Made by a program: the position numbers and the translations under genes. From positions 310,001 to 374,000 of the forward strand of contig NZ_LIWB01000005.1 of NCBI RefSeq assembly GCF_001905725.1: a DNA stretch of 64,000 nt, in the 5' to 3' direction. A model generated the notes under the pieces. The model saw only the letters and a program-made list of their open reading frames with translations. It did no database searches and had not been told where the DNA came from. Shown piece after piece: positions 50,024-58,862 of the stretch. Every line of letters begins with the position of its first letter. Within the stretch, counting starts at the first letter, position 1. Source of the stretch: Streptomyces sp. CB02400. Lineage in GTDB: Bacteria > Actinomycetota > Actinomycetes > Streptomycetales > Streptomycetaceae.

Positions 50024-50707
50024 TCACGTGGCGGTGTCGTCGGGCGTATCCGGCCGGGGATCGTCCCCGGTCCGGGGCAGGCCGCCCGTCGCTCCAGATG
50101 TGGTGTCCTGCTGAGCGGGCCCCCCGGTGGCGGACCCCTTCAGGTCCCGCCCGGCCCGCTCGCTCTCGATGAGCTCGTTCAGCCAGCGCACTTCGCGCTC
50201 CACGGACTCCATCCCGTGGCGCTGGAGCTCGAGCGTGTAGTCGTCGAGGCGCTCCCGGGTCCGGGCCAGGGAGGCGCGCATCTTCTCGAGGCGCTCCTCC
50301 AGCCGGCTGCGGCGGCCCTCGAGCACGCGCATGCGGACGTCGCGCGACGTCTGCCCGAAGAAGGCGAACCGCGCGGCGAAGGTCTCGTCCTCGTACGCGT
50401 CCGGCCCCGTCTGGGAGAGCAGCTGCTCGAAGTGCTCCTTACCCTCCGCCGTCAACCGGTAGACGATCTTGGCGCGGCGCCCCGCGAGCGGAGCGGCGAG
50501 GGCGTCCTCGGTGGTGTTCCCCGGTTCCTCGATCAACCAGCCGTTGGCGAGCAGCGTCTTGAGGCAGGGGTAGAGCGTCCCGTAGCTGAACGCACGGAAC
50601 ACACCCAGTGACGTATTGAGTCGTTTGCGCAGCTCATAGCCGTGCATCGGAGATTCGCGGAGCAGGCCGAGTACGGCGAACTCGAGGATCCCGGAACGCC
50701 GGCTCAT
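50024..50707 (-). CDS. PadR family transcriptional regulator
   Basis: A 227-residue regulator. The winged helix is at residues about 5-80 ([43 protein letters not shown]); then a helical C-terminal dimer region ([47 protein letters not shown]) of the PadR-C4 kind and a disordered tail. ATG at 50707 has GGGGAGG. A perfect palindrome 73 nt upstream is the likely operator, implying autoregulation and control of ino1. Confidence 0.93.
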   Translation of the reverse strand: MSRRSGILEFAVLGLLRESPMHGYELRKRLNTSLGVFRAFSYGTLYPCLKTLLANGWLIEEPGNTTEDALAAPLAGRRAKIVYRLTAEGKEHFEQLLSQTGPDAYEDETFAARFAFFGQTSRDVRMRVLEGRRSRLEERLEKMRASLARTRERLDDYTLELQRHGMESVEREVRWLNELIESERAGRDLKGSATGGPAQQDTTSGATGGLPRTGDDPRPDTPDDTAT

Positions 50708-50779
50708 CGTCGCCTCCCCTCTGCCGCGGTCGTGCCGTGACGGGCTCGTGTGCGGCTCGTCGCCGCCTTTATGTCGAGC

Positions 50780-50802
50780 TGATGTATCGACTCGATACAT
50801 CA
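50780..50802. promoter_or_regulatory. Palindromic PadR operator
   Basis: Arms TGATGTATCGA and TCGATACATCA around a central C form a perfect 11-1-11 palindrome. It contains the ATGT...ACAT core usual for PadR proteins and lies directly upstream of the padR-ino1 pair. Confidence 0.85.
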
Positions 50803-50956
50803 CGACGATAGAACGGCCTTCCGGATGCGACAAGGGGCAGAAAGGTGAACGGGATCACATCGCCGATTGATAGGGAGCAAGTTGCCTGATTTGAGGTGAA
50901 CTTCTGTGCTCGGCGGGTTTTGACGGTGCGTAGTCTGTGCGCCATGCACACCACCG

Positions 50957-50982
50957 GGAACCGAGTGACGCCTGGGGACGTC
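50957..50982 (+). promoter_or_regulatory. Possible ECF (sigma-E type) promoter of the PBP gene
   Basis: GGAAC (50957-50961) and CGTC (50979-50982), 17 nt apart, resemble the S. coelicolor envelope-stress SigE consensus. Transcription would start near 50990 and include the hairpin at 50997-51032. Confidence 0.5.
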
Positions 50983-50996
50983 TTGCTCCCCGGTGC

Positions 50997-51032
50997 AGTA
51001 CGGGTGAATGCGGGAAGCGCCGCATCCGTACT
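50997..51032 (+). other. Stable hairpin in the PBP leader
   Basis: AGTACGG pairs with CCGTACT and ATGCGG with CCGCAT, with a GTGA bulge and a 6-nt loop: 13 bp in all, about 70 nt before the start codon. Confidence 0.6.
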
Positions 51033-51103
51033 TCGGGGGGACCGGAAACCAGCCGCCGTTTCCAGGCGCGCAAGGGTGCGCCTGCCCGAGGAGTAGTCGT
51101 TCG

Positions 51104-53746
51104 ATGAGCGAGCACCGTCGCAAACCGCCGCAGCCGCAGGGAGGCGGACGTGCCGCGGCCCGACGCGGCCAGTCCGGCTCGTCCTCCGGCCGCCGCGCGG
51201 CACCGCGAGGCGCCACAGGGTCTCCGTCCGATTCCTATGGGTCGGGCTCCCGTGGCTCGGGGGGTGAGGAGCATACGTACAGTAGCCGCGCCGAGGCACG
51301 ACGCGCGGCACAGAGAGGCGGGGGCCGCCGTGCCGGTGCCGCCGGCCCCGGCCGGGGCGGGGGGCGCTCGGCCCCTCCCGGAAAGAAGCGGATCATCGAC
51401 TATCCGCGCTACGACAAGGACGGCTGGCGTCGCTGGACGCCGTCCTGGAAGCTCGTGTCCGGCCTGTGCATCGCGTTCTTCGGAAGCCTGGTCGCCGTGG
51501 CGGGGATCGGGTACGCGATGGTGAGCGTGCCCAGCGAGGAGAACGCCATGGCGTTGTCCGAGAACAACGTCTACTACTGGGCCGACGGCACCCAGATGGT
51601 CGCCACCGGCAGCGGGCAGAACCGGCAGAACGTCACGATCGACCGCATCCCCGAGGCCATGCAGTGGGCGGTGATCTCGGCCGAGAACAAGAGCTTCTAC
51701 GAGGACTCGGGCATCGACCCCATGGGCATCGCCCGGGCGCTCGGCAACATGGCCACGGGTGGTGACACCCAGGGCGGCTCGACGATCACCCAGCAGTTCG
51801 TGAAGAACACCTACCTGAGCCAGGACCAGACGATCTCCCGGAAGTTCAAGGAGATGTTCATCTCGATCAAGGTGGGCACCAAGCTCTCCAAGGCCGAGAT
51901 CCTCCAGGGCTACCTGAACACCTCGTACTACGGCCGTGGCGCCTACGGCATCCAGGCCGCCGCCCAGACCTACTACGGCAAGGACGCGGTCGATCTCACG
52001 CCCAGTGAGTGCGCCTTCCTCGCCGCCCTGCTCAAGGGACCGACGTACTTCGACCCGGCGGGCAACACGAACCTCGACTCCTCCGCCACCGCCGAGAAGA
52101 ACCGCGAGCGTTCCGAGGAGCGCTGGAGTTGGATCCTCGAGCAGATGCACGGCGACGATCACCTCTCGGACGCCGAGTACCAGAAGGCGATCAAGGGGTA
52201 CCCCGAGCCCCAGGGCCGCAAGGCGATCAAGGGCATGACCGGCCAGGTCAGCTATCTCGTCGACACGGCGAAGCGCTACGTCCTGAAGAACTCCGACATC
52301 ACGGAGGCGCAGTTCGACCAGGGCGGCTACCAGATCTACACGACCTTCGAGAAGGACAAGGTCGAGGCGCTGGCCAAGGCCGTGAAGAAGGTCGAGAAGG
52401 AGAAGATCGACCCGAAGAAGCGCGAGGAGGACCAGCACGTCCAGTTCGGCGCGGCGTCGGTGAAGCCCAATGACGGCGCGATCGTCGCTCTCTACGGCGG
52501 TGCCGGCTTCGAGAACGGTCACTTTAACAACAACGCGGACACCTCGGGTATCCCCGTCGGTTCGACGTGGAAGCCGTTCGTGCTGGCCGCCGCGATGCAC
52601 CATGGCACGTACAAGACGGACGGCGTAGGCGTCTCACCGCTCAGCAAGTACAACGGTGACGACCACCTGCAGATCAAGGAGAACGACGGCTCCCTCGTCC
52701 TCAAGAAGGACAACACGCCCTTCTACCAGGAGAACGAGACCGACTACAAGTGGGGTTACATCACCCTGCGCAAGGCGATGGAGCAGTCCGTCAACACCCC
52801 CTTCGTGCAGCTCGGCATGGACGTGGGGATGGAGACGGTGGCGGACGTCGCCGAGAAGTCCGGCATCTTGAAGGAGAGCTTCGCCACCCGCGACCCGTCA
52901 TTCGCCCTCGGTACGTCGACCCCCAGCGCGATCCGCATGGCCGACGCCTATGCGACCTTCGCGGCATCCGGCAAGCAGGCCGACCCGTACTCGGTGACCG
53001 CCGTCAAGCACAAGGGGTCGGAACTGCCCGGTTTCGAGAAGCCGCGTGTCACGCAGGCGATGCCGGAGAACGTGGCGAACAACATCACCGACATCCTCGA
53101 GAACGTGATCGAGAACGGTACCGGTTACAAGGCGCAGGAGCTGGGGCGTACAGCAGCCGGCAAGACGGGTACGACCGACAAGAACAAGTCCGCGTGGTGG
53201 GTCGGCTACACCCAGCAGCTCGCGACCTCGGTCGGGATGTTCCGCGAGGACCCCAAGGACCACAAGCTGCTCTCCATGAACGGCACGGCGGGTGATGAAT
53301 CCATCCACGGTGGTGACGTTCCCACGCAGATCTGGACCGAGTACATGAAGGCCGCGCTGAAGGGCGAGGACGACCCCGGATTCCCCAAGGCCGAGAAGAT
53401 CGGTGAGATCGCGGACGGGATCGGAGCGCCGTCTCCCACTCCGACCGCCACGGAGACCGAGGAAGAAGAGGAGAAGGAGACGCCGACGGCGCCTCCGTCG
53501 CCCACGCAGACCGAGGTCACGCCGCCGCCACCGACCAACACCGCCACGTGCGGGCCGTTCGACTTCAACTGCGAAGACGACGGTGAGGAGGACAACGGCG
53601 GCACGGACAACGGCGGCACGGACAACGGCGGCACGGACGGAGGGGCGACCAGCTCGCCGGATCCCACGTCCAGTAGCGACACCGGAAACAGCAACGGCAA
53701 CGGCAACGGAGGCGGTGGTGGTTTCTTCGGAGGCCCGGCCGGTTAG
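51104..53746 (+). CDS. Bifunctional class A penicillin-binding protein
   Basis: An 880-residue wall synthase. An about 110-residue basic Gly/Arg/Ser-rich cytoplasmic tail precedes a membrane anchor (LVSGLCIAFFGSLVAVAGIGYAM). The GT51 transglycosylase has AENKSFYEDSGID and GGSTITQQFVKN. The transpeptidase has GSTWKPF (Ser nucleophile, STWK), SVNTPF and KTGTT. The C-terminus is Thr/Pro/Asp/Gly-rich with 15-bp repeats. It polymerises and cross-links peptidoglycan. ATG at 51104 with GAGGAG. A possible envelope-stress promoter and hairpin leader precede it. Confidence 0.94.
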   Translation: MSEHRRKPPQPQGGGRAAARRGQSGSSSGRRAAPRGATGSPSDSYGSGSRGSGGEEHTYSSRAEARRAAQRGGGRRAGAAGPGRGGGRSAPPGKKRIIDYPRYDKDGWRRWTPSWKLVSGLCIAFFGSLVAVAGIGYAMVSVPSEENAMALSENNVYYWADGTQMVATGSGQNRQNVTIDRIPEAMQWAVISAENKSFYEDSGIDPMGIARALGNMATGGDTQGGSTITQQFVKNTYLSQDQTISRKFKEMFISIKVGTKLSKAEILQGYLNTSYYGRGAYGIQAAAQTYYGKDAVDLTPSECAFLAALLKGPTYFDPAGNTNLDSSATAEKNRERSEERWSWILEQMHGDDHLSDAEYQKAIKGYPEPQGRKAIKGMTGQVSYLVDTAKRYVLKNSDITEAQFDQGGYQIYTTFEKDKVEALAKAVKKVEKEKIDPKKREEDQHVQFGAASVKPNDGAIVALYGGAGFENGHFNNNADTSGIPVGSTWKPFVLAAAMHHGTYKTDGVGVSPLSKYNGDDHLQIKENDGSLVLKKDNTPFYQENETDYKWGYITLRKAMEQSVNTPFVQLGMDVGMETVADVAEKSGILKESFATRDPSFALGTSTPSAIRMADAYATFAASGKQADPYSVTAVKHKGSELPGFEKPRVTQAMPENVANNITDILENVIENGTGYKAQELGRTAAGKTGTTDKNKSAWWVGYTQQLATSVGMFREDPKDHKLLSMNGTAGDESIHGGDVPTQIWTEYMKAALKGEDDPGFPKAEKIGEIADGIGAPSPTPTATETEEEEEKETPTAPPSPTQTEVTPPPPTNTATCGPFDFNCEDDGEEDNGGTDNGGTDNGGTDGGATSSPDPTSSSDTGNSNGNGNGGGGGFFGGPAG
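53591..53635 (+). repeat. Three identical 15-bp tandem repeats in the PBP tail
   Basis: Unit GACAACGGCGGCACG occurs at 53591, 53606 and 53621, coding DNGGT in the flexible tail. Identical units suggest recent or variable copy number. Confidence 0.9.
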
Positions 53747-53769
53747 CCGACCTGTCGCCCGGCTTGGGT

Positions 53770-53783
53770 GTTTCACGTGAAAC
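53770..53783. promoter_or_regulatory. parS: parS site 10
   Basis: Perfect GTTTCACGTGAAAC between the PBP stop and its terminator. Confidence 0.95.
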
Positions 53784-53785
53784 AT

Positions 53786-53815
53786 GGGCCGCCGCACCTT
53801 CGGGTGCGGCGGCCC
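53786..53815 (+). terminator. Terminator of the PBP gene
   Basis: Perfect 13-bp stem (GGGCCGCCGCACC) capped by a TTCG tetraloop, 2 nt after a parS site. Confidence 0.85.
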
Positions 53816-53853
53816 TCGGCGTATCCCCGGTCATGTACGGCAGGATGTGCGGC

Positions 53854-55353
53854 ATGCCCAGTGGAGAATCGACGCAAGCGAGCGTCCACGAGCCGGAGCC
53901 GGTGCGGCCGACCGAGGAGGACCGGGTCGCCGCGGCCGGCAGCGAGCTGATCGGCGGTCCGCTCGGACGGCGTGCTCTGACCGGGACCTCCTGGTGGACC
54001 CCGGTGCGAGTGATCGCGCTCGTGGCGATCGGCATGTTCGCCCTCGGCCTGGTGCAGAAGGCCCCCTGCTACAACGGTGCCTGGTTCTTCGGCGCCAGCT
54101 CCCAGTACACGCATGCGTGCTACTCGGACATCCCGCACCTCTACCAGGGACGCGGCTTCGCCGACGGGCTGGTGCCGTACTTCGACAGGCTCCCCGGGGA
54201 CATGGAGTACCTCGAGTACCCGGTGCTGACCGGCCTGTTCATGGAGGTCGCCGCCTGGCTCACCCCCGGCAGCGGCAGCATTCAGGACCAGGAACAGTGG
54301 TACTGGATGGTCAACGCCGGAATGCTCATGGCGTGCGCGGCCGTCATCGTCGTCTGCGTGACCCGTACGCACGCGCGGCGGCCCTGGGACGGCCTGCTGG
54401 TCGCCCTGGCACCGGCCTTCGCGCTGACCGCGACCATCAACTGGGACCTGCTGGCGATCGCTCTGACGGCCGCCGCGATGCTGATGTGGTCGCGGGGGCG
54501 CTCCCTCGCCTTCGGTGTCCTCCTCGGGCTCGCCACGGCCGCCAAGCTCTACCCCGTGCTGCTCCTCGGGCCGCTGCTGGTGCTGTGCTGGCGCGCGGGA
54601 CGATGGCGGGAGTACGGCACGGCCCTCGGCGGCGCGGCCGTCGCCTGGCTCGTCGTGAACGGGCCCGTGATGCTCTTCGCGTTCGACGGCTGGTCGAAGT
54701 TCTACACGTTCAGCCAGGAGCGAGGCGTCGACTTCGGTTCCTTCTGGCTGATCCTGGCGCAGAACTCGGACGACCCGCTGAGCACCGACACGGTCAACAC
54801 GCTCGCCACGGCGCTGATGCTGCTGTGCTGCGTGGGCGTCGCGGCCCTCACGCTCACGGCCCCCCGCCGACCGCGCTTCGCCCAGCTCGCCTTCCTGATC
54901 GTCGCGGCGTTCATCCTCACCAACAAGGTCTACTCGCCGCAGTACGTCCTGTGGCTGGTGCCGCTGGCGGCCCTAGCCCGGCCGAAGTGGCGGGACTTCC
55001 TCGTCTGGCAGGCCTGTGAGGTGGCGTACTTCCTGGGCATCTGGATGTACCTCGCCTACACGACCAGCGGGGACGCCCACAAGGGACTGCCCACCGACGG
55101 CTACCACTGGGCGATCGGCGTGCATCTGCTGGGGACGCTCTACCTGTGTGTCATGGTCCTGCGCGACATCCTGATGCCGGAGCGGGACCCGGTGCGCCGG
55201 TCCGGTGACGACGACCCCTCGGGCGGGGTGCTGGACGGAGCCGAGGACGTGTTCGTGCTCGGGCCGGCGGCTCGCCCCGCTCGTCACGCGGCCCACTTCG
55301 AGGGGCCTCCGGTCGAATGGGGCAGGACGGAAACCACCGGAGGTTCGCTCTGA
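53854..55353 (+). CDS. GT87/DUF2029-type polyprenol-phosphate glycosyltransferase, integral membrane
   Basis: A 499-residue protein with about 10-12 membrane segments. The first loop has DIPHLYQGRGFADGLVPYFD and MEYLEYPVLTG, typical of GT-C enzymes with acidic catalytic residues in the first outer loop; later helices include ATAAKLYPVLLLGPLL and TNKVYSPQYVLWLVPL. It probably transfers mannose or arabinose-like sugars from a polyprenyl-phosphate to envelope glycans. ATG 53854 has AGGA upstream; ATG 53833 and 53845 are alternatives. Confidence 0.85.
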   Translation: MPSGESTQASVHEPEPVRPTEEDRVAAAGSELIGGPLGRRALTGTSWWTPVRVIALVAIGMFALGLVQKAPCYNGAWFFGASSQYTHACYSDIPHLYQGRGFADGLVPYFDRLPGDMEYLEYPVLTGLFMEVAAWLTPGSGSIQDQEQWYWMVNAGMLMACAAVIVVCVTRTHARRPWDGLLVALAPAFALTATINWDLLAIALTAAAMLMWSRGRSLAFGVLLGLATAAKLYPVLLLGPLLVLCWRAGRWREYGTALGGAAVAWLVVNGPVMLFAFDGWSKFYTFSQERGVDFGSFWLILAQNSDDPLSTDTVNTLATALMLLCCVGVAALTLTAPRRPRFAQLAFLIVAAFILTNKVYSPQYVLWLVPLAALARPKWRDFLVWQACEVAYFLGIWMYLAYTTSGDAHKGLPTDGYHWAIGVHLLGTLYLCVMVLRDILMPERDPVRRSGDDDPSGGVLDGAEDVFVLGPAARPARHAAHFEGPPVEWGRTETTGGSL

Positions 55354-55387
55354 GCGAACAACCCGGAGGGTGACGCTCCCTCAGGGA

Positions 55388-55432
55388 GCGGGAAAGGCCG
55401 TACACGGGAGAACCGTGTACGGCCTTTCCCGC
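55388..55432. terminator. Bidirectional terminator between GT87 and alanine racemase-like genes
   Basis: Perfect 20-bp stem (GCGGGAAAGGCCGTACACGG) with a 5-nt loop. Its right arm overlaps a tandem duplication. Confidence 0.88.
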
Positions 55433-55466
55433 TGTCAGCGCGTGTACGGCCTTCCCGCTGTCAGCG
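55414..55466. repeat. Imperfect 27/26-bp tandem duplication
   Basis: Units 55414-55440 and 55441-55466 both run from CGTGTACGGCC to GCTGTCAGCG, differing by one T. The second copy includes the stop codon of the racemase-like gene. Confidence 0.85.
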
Positions 55467-56492
55467 GTCGACGAGCCGGTCGAACTGCGTGGTGGTGTGC
55501 CGGAGATGGGCCACCAACTCCTCGCCCACCGTCGGTTCCGGCGCGTCCGCCGGCACGAACAGGATCGACACCTGCATGTGCGGCGGCTCGGCGAACCAGC
55601 GCTGCTTGCCGCCCCAGACGAACGGCGAGAGGTTGCGGTTGACCGTGGCGAGGCCGGCGCGGGCGACGCCCTTGGCCCGCGGCATGACCCCGTGCAGGGC
55701 CTTGGGGGCCTCCAGGCCCACTCCGTGCGACGTACCGCCCGCCACGACCACCAGATAGCCGTCGGAGGCGGCCTTCTGCTGGCGGTAGCCGAACCGGTCC
55801 CCCTTGGCGACGCGCGTGACGTCCAGGACGGCGCCCCGGTACTCGGTGGCCTCGTGGTCCCCCAGCCAGAGCCGGGTGCCGATCCGGGCGCGGAAGCGGG
55901 TCTGCGGGAACTGCTGCTGCAGCCGGGCGAGGTCGTCGGCCTTGAGATGGCTCACGAACATGGTGTGCAGCGGGAGACGGGCCGCCCGCAGGCGGTCCAT
56001 CCAGCCGATGACCTCCTCGACGGCGTCCGAGCCGTCGGTGCGGTCCAGCGGCAGATGGATGGCGAAGCCCTCCAGCCGGACGTTCTCTATCGCGGAGTGC
56101 AGCTGGGGCAGGTCCTGCTCGCTGATGCCGTGCCGCTTCATCGAGGACATCACCTCGATGACCACCCGGGCGCCGACCAGGCCGTACACGCCGTCGACGG
56201 ACGACACCGAGCGGATGACCCGGTCGGGCAGCGGCACCGGCTCCTCGCCGCGCCGGTACGGCGTCAGCACCAGCAGGTCACCGCCGAACCAGTCCTTGAT
56301 CCGGGCGGCCTCGTACGTCGTGCCGACGGCGAGGACGTCCGAGCCCAGCCGGGTGGCCTCCTCGGCCAGCCGCTCGTGGCCGAAGCCGTAGCCGTTGCCC
56401 TTGCAGACCGGGACCAGCCCCGGGAACTGCTCCTGCACGTGCTTGTGATGCGCCCGCCAGCGCGCGGTGTCGACGTAGAGCGTGAGCGCCAT
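55461..56492 (-). CDS. Alanine racemase family PLP protein
   Basis: A 343-residue protein of the fold-type III PLP family. The N-terminal VPVCKGNGYGFGHERLAEEA holds the PLP-binding lysine. It is shorter than housekeeping Alr (about 370-390) and lacks obvious similarity in the C-terminal Tyr loop, so the reaction is uncertain. It lies downstream of femX (83-nt gap), so it may act on wall precursors. ATG at 56492. Confidence 0.85.
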   Translation of the reverse strand: MALTLYVDTARWRAHHKHVQEQFPGLVPVCKGNGYGFGHERLAEEATRLGSDVLAVGTTYEAARIKDWFGGDLLVLTPYRRGEEPVPLPDRVIRSVSSVDGVYGLVGARVVIEVMSSMKRHGISEQDLPQLHSAIENVRLEGFAIHLPLDRTDGSDAVEEVIGWMDRLRAARLPLHTMFVSHLKADDLARLQQQFPQTRFRARIGTRLWLGDHEATEYRGAVLDVTRVAKGDRFGYRQQKAASDGYLVVVAGGTSHGVGLEAPKALHGVMPRAKGVARAGLATVNRNLSPFVWGGKQRWFAEPPHMQVSILFVPADAPEPTVGEELVAHLRHTTTQFDRLVDR

Positions 56493-56575
56493 GGCCGGAC
56501 CTGGAACCTTTCTCGTGGCTGCGGTGTATCAGAAGTATGGGAGCGAACGGAGCCGCCGGAGCGGCGAAACAGAGG

Positions 56576-57697
56576 TCAGCGGCGCGACATGTAGATGTCG
56601 AGCGCCTTGTGGAGCAGCTTGTTCAGCGGGAAGTCCCACTCGCCGAGGTACTCGGCGGCCTGGCCGCCGGTGCCCACCTTGAACTGGATCAGACCGAAGA
56701 GGTGGTCGGTCTCGTCCAGCGAGTCGGAGATGCCGCGCAGGTCGTAGACGGTCGCGCCGAGCGCGTAGGCGTCGCGCAGCATCCGCCACTGCATCGCGTT
56801 CGAGGGCCGGACCTCGCGGCCGATGTTGTCGGAGGCGCCGTAGGAGTACCAGACGTGCCCACCGACGATCAGCATCGTCGCCGCGGACAGGTTCACGCCG
56901 TTGTGCCGGGCGAAGTACAGCCGCATGCGGTTGGGGTCCTCGGTGTTGAGGGCCGACCACATGCGCTGGAAGTACGACAGCGGGCGGGGCCGGAAGTGGT
57001 CGCGCACAGCTGTGATCTCGTACAGCCGCTGCCACTCGGGCAGATCGTTGTAGCCACCCTGGACGACCTCGACGCCGGCCTTCTCCGCCTTCTTGATGTT
57101 GCGGCGCCACAGCTGGTTGAAGTTCTTGTGGACCTCTTCCAGGGCGCGGTTGGCCAGCGGCACCTGGTAGACGTAGCGGGGCTGGACGTCCCCGAAGCCG
57201 GCGCCGCCGTCCTCGCCCTGCTGCCAGCCCATGCGGCGCAGCTTGTCGGCGACCTCGAAGGCGCGGGGCTCGATGAAGTCGGCCTCCAGGTCGCGCAGAC
57301 GCTTCACGTCCTGGTCCTGGATGCCCTTCTTGATGGTCGAGGCCTCCCAGCGCCGGATGATCACCGGCGGCCCCATCTTCACCGAGAACGCGCCCTGCTG
57401 CTTCAGGTGGGCGAGCATCGGCTCGATCCACTCCTGGAGATTCGGCGCGAACCAGTTGATGACCGGGCCCTCGGGCAGATAGGCGAGGTAGCGCTTGATC
57501 TTGGGCAGTTGCCGGTAGAGGACGAGACCGGCACCGACCAGCTCACCTGTCCGGTCGTCGAACCATCCGAGGTTCTCCGAGCGCCATTCCGCCTTGACAT
57601 CAGCCCAGGCCGGGACCTGCATGTGGCTCGCCGACGGCAGGCTCTGGATGTAGGCCAGATGCTGCTCTCGGCTGATGGTCCTCAGGGTCAGGCTCAT
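56576..57697 (-). CDS. femX: FemX-type lipid II glycyltransferase (FemABX family)
   Basis: A 373-residue cytoplasmic aminoacyltransferase made of two GNAT-like halves. Family motifs are MQVPAWADVKAEW, YLPEGPVINW, LWRRNIKKAEKAGVEV (start of the helical arm, though short) and HVWYSYGASDNIGREVRPSNAMQWRM, then VYDLRGISDSLDETDHLFGLIQFK. In Streptomyces FemX adds the bridge glycine to lipid II from Gly-tRNA. The neighbouring murJ, PBP and racemase-like genes fit wall synthesis. Confidence 0.92.
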   Translation of the reverse strand: MSLTLRTISREQHLAYIQSLPSASHMQVPAWADVKAEWRSENLGWFDDRTGELVGAGLVLYRQLPKIKRYLAYLPEGPVINWFAPNLQEWIEPMLAHLKQQGAFSVKMGPPVIIRRWEASTIKKGIQDQDVKRLRDLEADFIEPRAFEVADKLRRMGWQQGEDGGAGFGDVQPRYVYQVPLANRALEEVHKNFNQLWRRNIKKAEKAGVEVVQGGYNDLPEWQRLYEITAVRDHFRPRPLSYFQRMWSALNTEDPNRMRLYFARHNGVNLSAATMLIVGGHVWYSYGASDNIGREVRPSNAMQWRMLRDAYALGATVYDLRGISDSLDETDHLFGLIQFKVGTGGQAAEYLGEWDFPLNKLLHKALDIYMSRR

Positions 57698-57863
57698 TCG
57701 GGGCGCTCCTCGGGCTGGTGTGTCCCCATGGGTTCAGGGGCTCCGGCTCTCGCGCGAAGCCTACTGCGCCTCGGGGGCGCCCCGGTTGGGCGCACGGGAC
57801 CTTCGCCCCGGCCCGTCGCCGGCCGGGGCGTTCGACGATGTTCGAAAGAGGGGGTGCCCGACG

Positions 57864-58178
57864 TCAGTCGAAGAGACCGCCGAAGAGGCCCCCGTGCGCC
57901 ATGCCCAGGAAGAACCCGACCGCCGCGGCACCCAGGCCCAGGACGAGGCCGAAGCGCTCGCGGGTCGTCACCGAGATCCACTGGCCGTACACGCCGGTGA
58001 GGATCCCCACCAGGCCGGTCCAGGAACTGAGCAGGTGCAGGTGGTGGAACATCGCCGTGATGAAGGACGTGATACCCAGCACCAGGGTCACCGCCATGAG
58101 GGTGTCCTGGAGCGGGTGGGGTTTGCCGTCCGTGGCGAAAAGGCCTCCGGCGGTGTTGGGTCGCAATGCCTGTGCCAT
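57864..58178 (-). CDS. Small integral membrane protein
   Basis: A 104-residue protein with three hydrophobic segments ([57 protein letters not shown]) and conserved-looking His pairs in [11 protein letters not shown] at 58178 has a perfect AGGAGGTG. The frame extends to 58346 but without ribosome sites. I do not recognise a function. It is divergent from rpsF. Confidence 0.8.
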   Translation of the reverse strand: MAQALRPNTAGGLFATDGKPHPLQDTLMAVTLVLGITSFITAMFHHLHLLSSWTGLVGILTGVYGQWISVTTRERFGLVLGLGAAAVGFFLGMAHGGLFGGLFD

Positions 58179-58495
58179 GGGGCACCTCCTGCGAAAGGCG
58201 GCGGATCGTAGCGCCGTACACACCCGATGTGTACAGATTGACTGTCCCCACGGCCGGATTTCAACCGGAAGCCGCTGTGCGGGTACTCTGTACCGTCCGC
58301 ACCGGTCTCTGTCCGGACAGAGCCAGGCAAGCCGAGGAAGGGCCACGGTCCGCCCCGGCCGGCCTGGGAGATCGCCGCCCGGCCTCGATTGTCAGTGGCG
58401 GCTGTTTTACTGACAGGCATCGTTGCGACAACGCATCACGACCCTCCTGCCACGGAACGACCGTGGCCGCTGAGTCCAAAGGAGGTGGGTTCCAC
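58179..58495. other. rpsF promoter and structured leader
   Basis: This 317-nt gap holds a 16-nt perfect palindrome CTCTGTCCGGACAGAG (58307-58322), a 7-bp hairpin TGTCAGT/ACTGACA (58390-58415), and CCACGG/CCGTGG (58450-58466) just before the ribosome site AAAGGAGGTG. It may be an autoregulatory leader for the S6-SSB-S18 operon; not proven. Confidence 0.5.
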
Positions 58496-58786
58496 ATGCG
58501 TCACTACGAGGTGATGGTCATCCTCGACCCCGACACCGAGGAGCGCGCTGTCTCCCCGCTGATCGAGAACTTCCTCTCTGTCGTCCGTGACGGCGGCGGA
58601 AAGGTCGAGAAGGTCGACACCTGGGGCCGTCGTCGTCTCTCGTACGAGATCAAGAAGAAGCCCGAGGGCATCTACTCGGTCATCGACCTGCAGGCCGAGC
58701 CTGCGGTCGTCAAGGAGCTCGACCGCCAGATGAACCTGAACGAGTCGGTCCTCCGGACCAAGGTCCTCCGCCCCGAGACCCACTGA
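58496..58786 (+). CDS. rpsF: 30S ribosomal protein S6
   Basis: A 96-residue protein beginning [19 protein letters not shown], with [18 protein letters not shown] and a C-terminal KVLRPETH, all standard for S6, which pairs with S18. ATG with a strong AAAGGAGGTG. First gene of rpsF-ssb-rpsR-rplI. Confidence 0.97.
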   Translation: MRHYEVMVILDPDTEERAVSPLIENFLSVVRDGGGKVEKVDTWGRRRLSYEIKKKPEGIYSVIDLQAEPAVVKELDRQMNLNESVLRTKVLRPETH

Positions 58787-58862
58787 GCTCTTCCGCTCAG
58801 CTGATCCCGGGACTCGAGTAGCAGCACAAGCAGCCAGCAGCAAACCCGCCGAGAGGTTCCCC

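Noticed and set aside
50950..51100. c-di-AMP (ydaO-type) riboswitch upstream of the PBP gene
   Set aside because: Considered because such riboswitches control actinobacterial wall genes, but the conserved sequence blocks I know are absent. Kept only as a hairpin leader.
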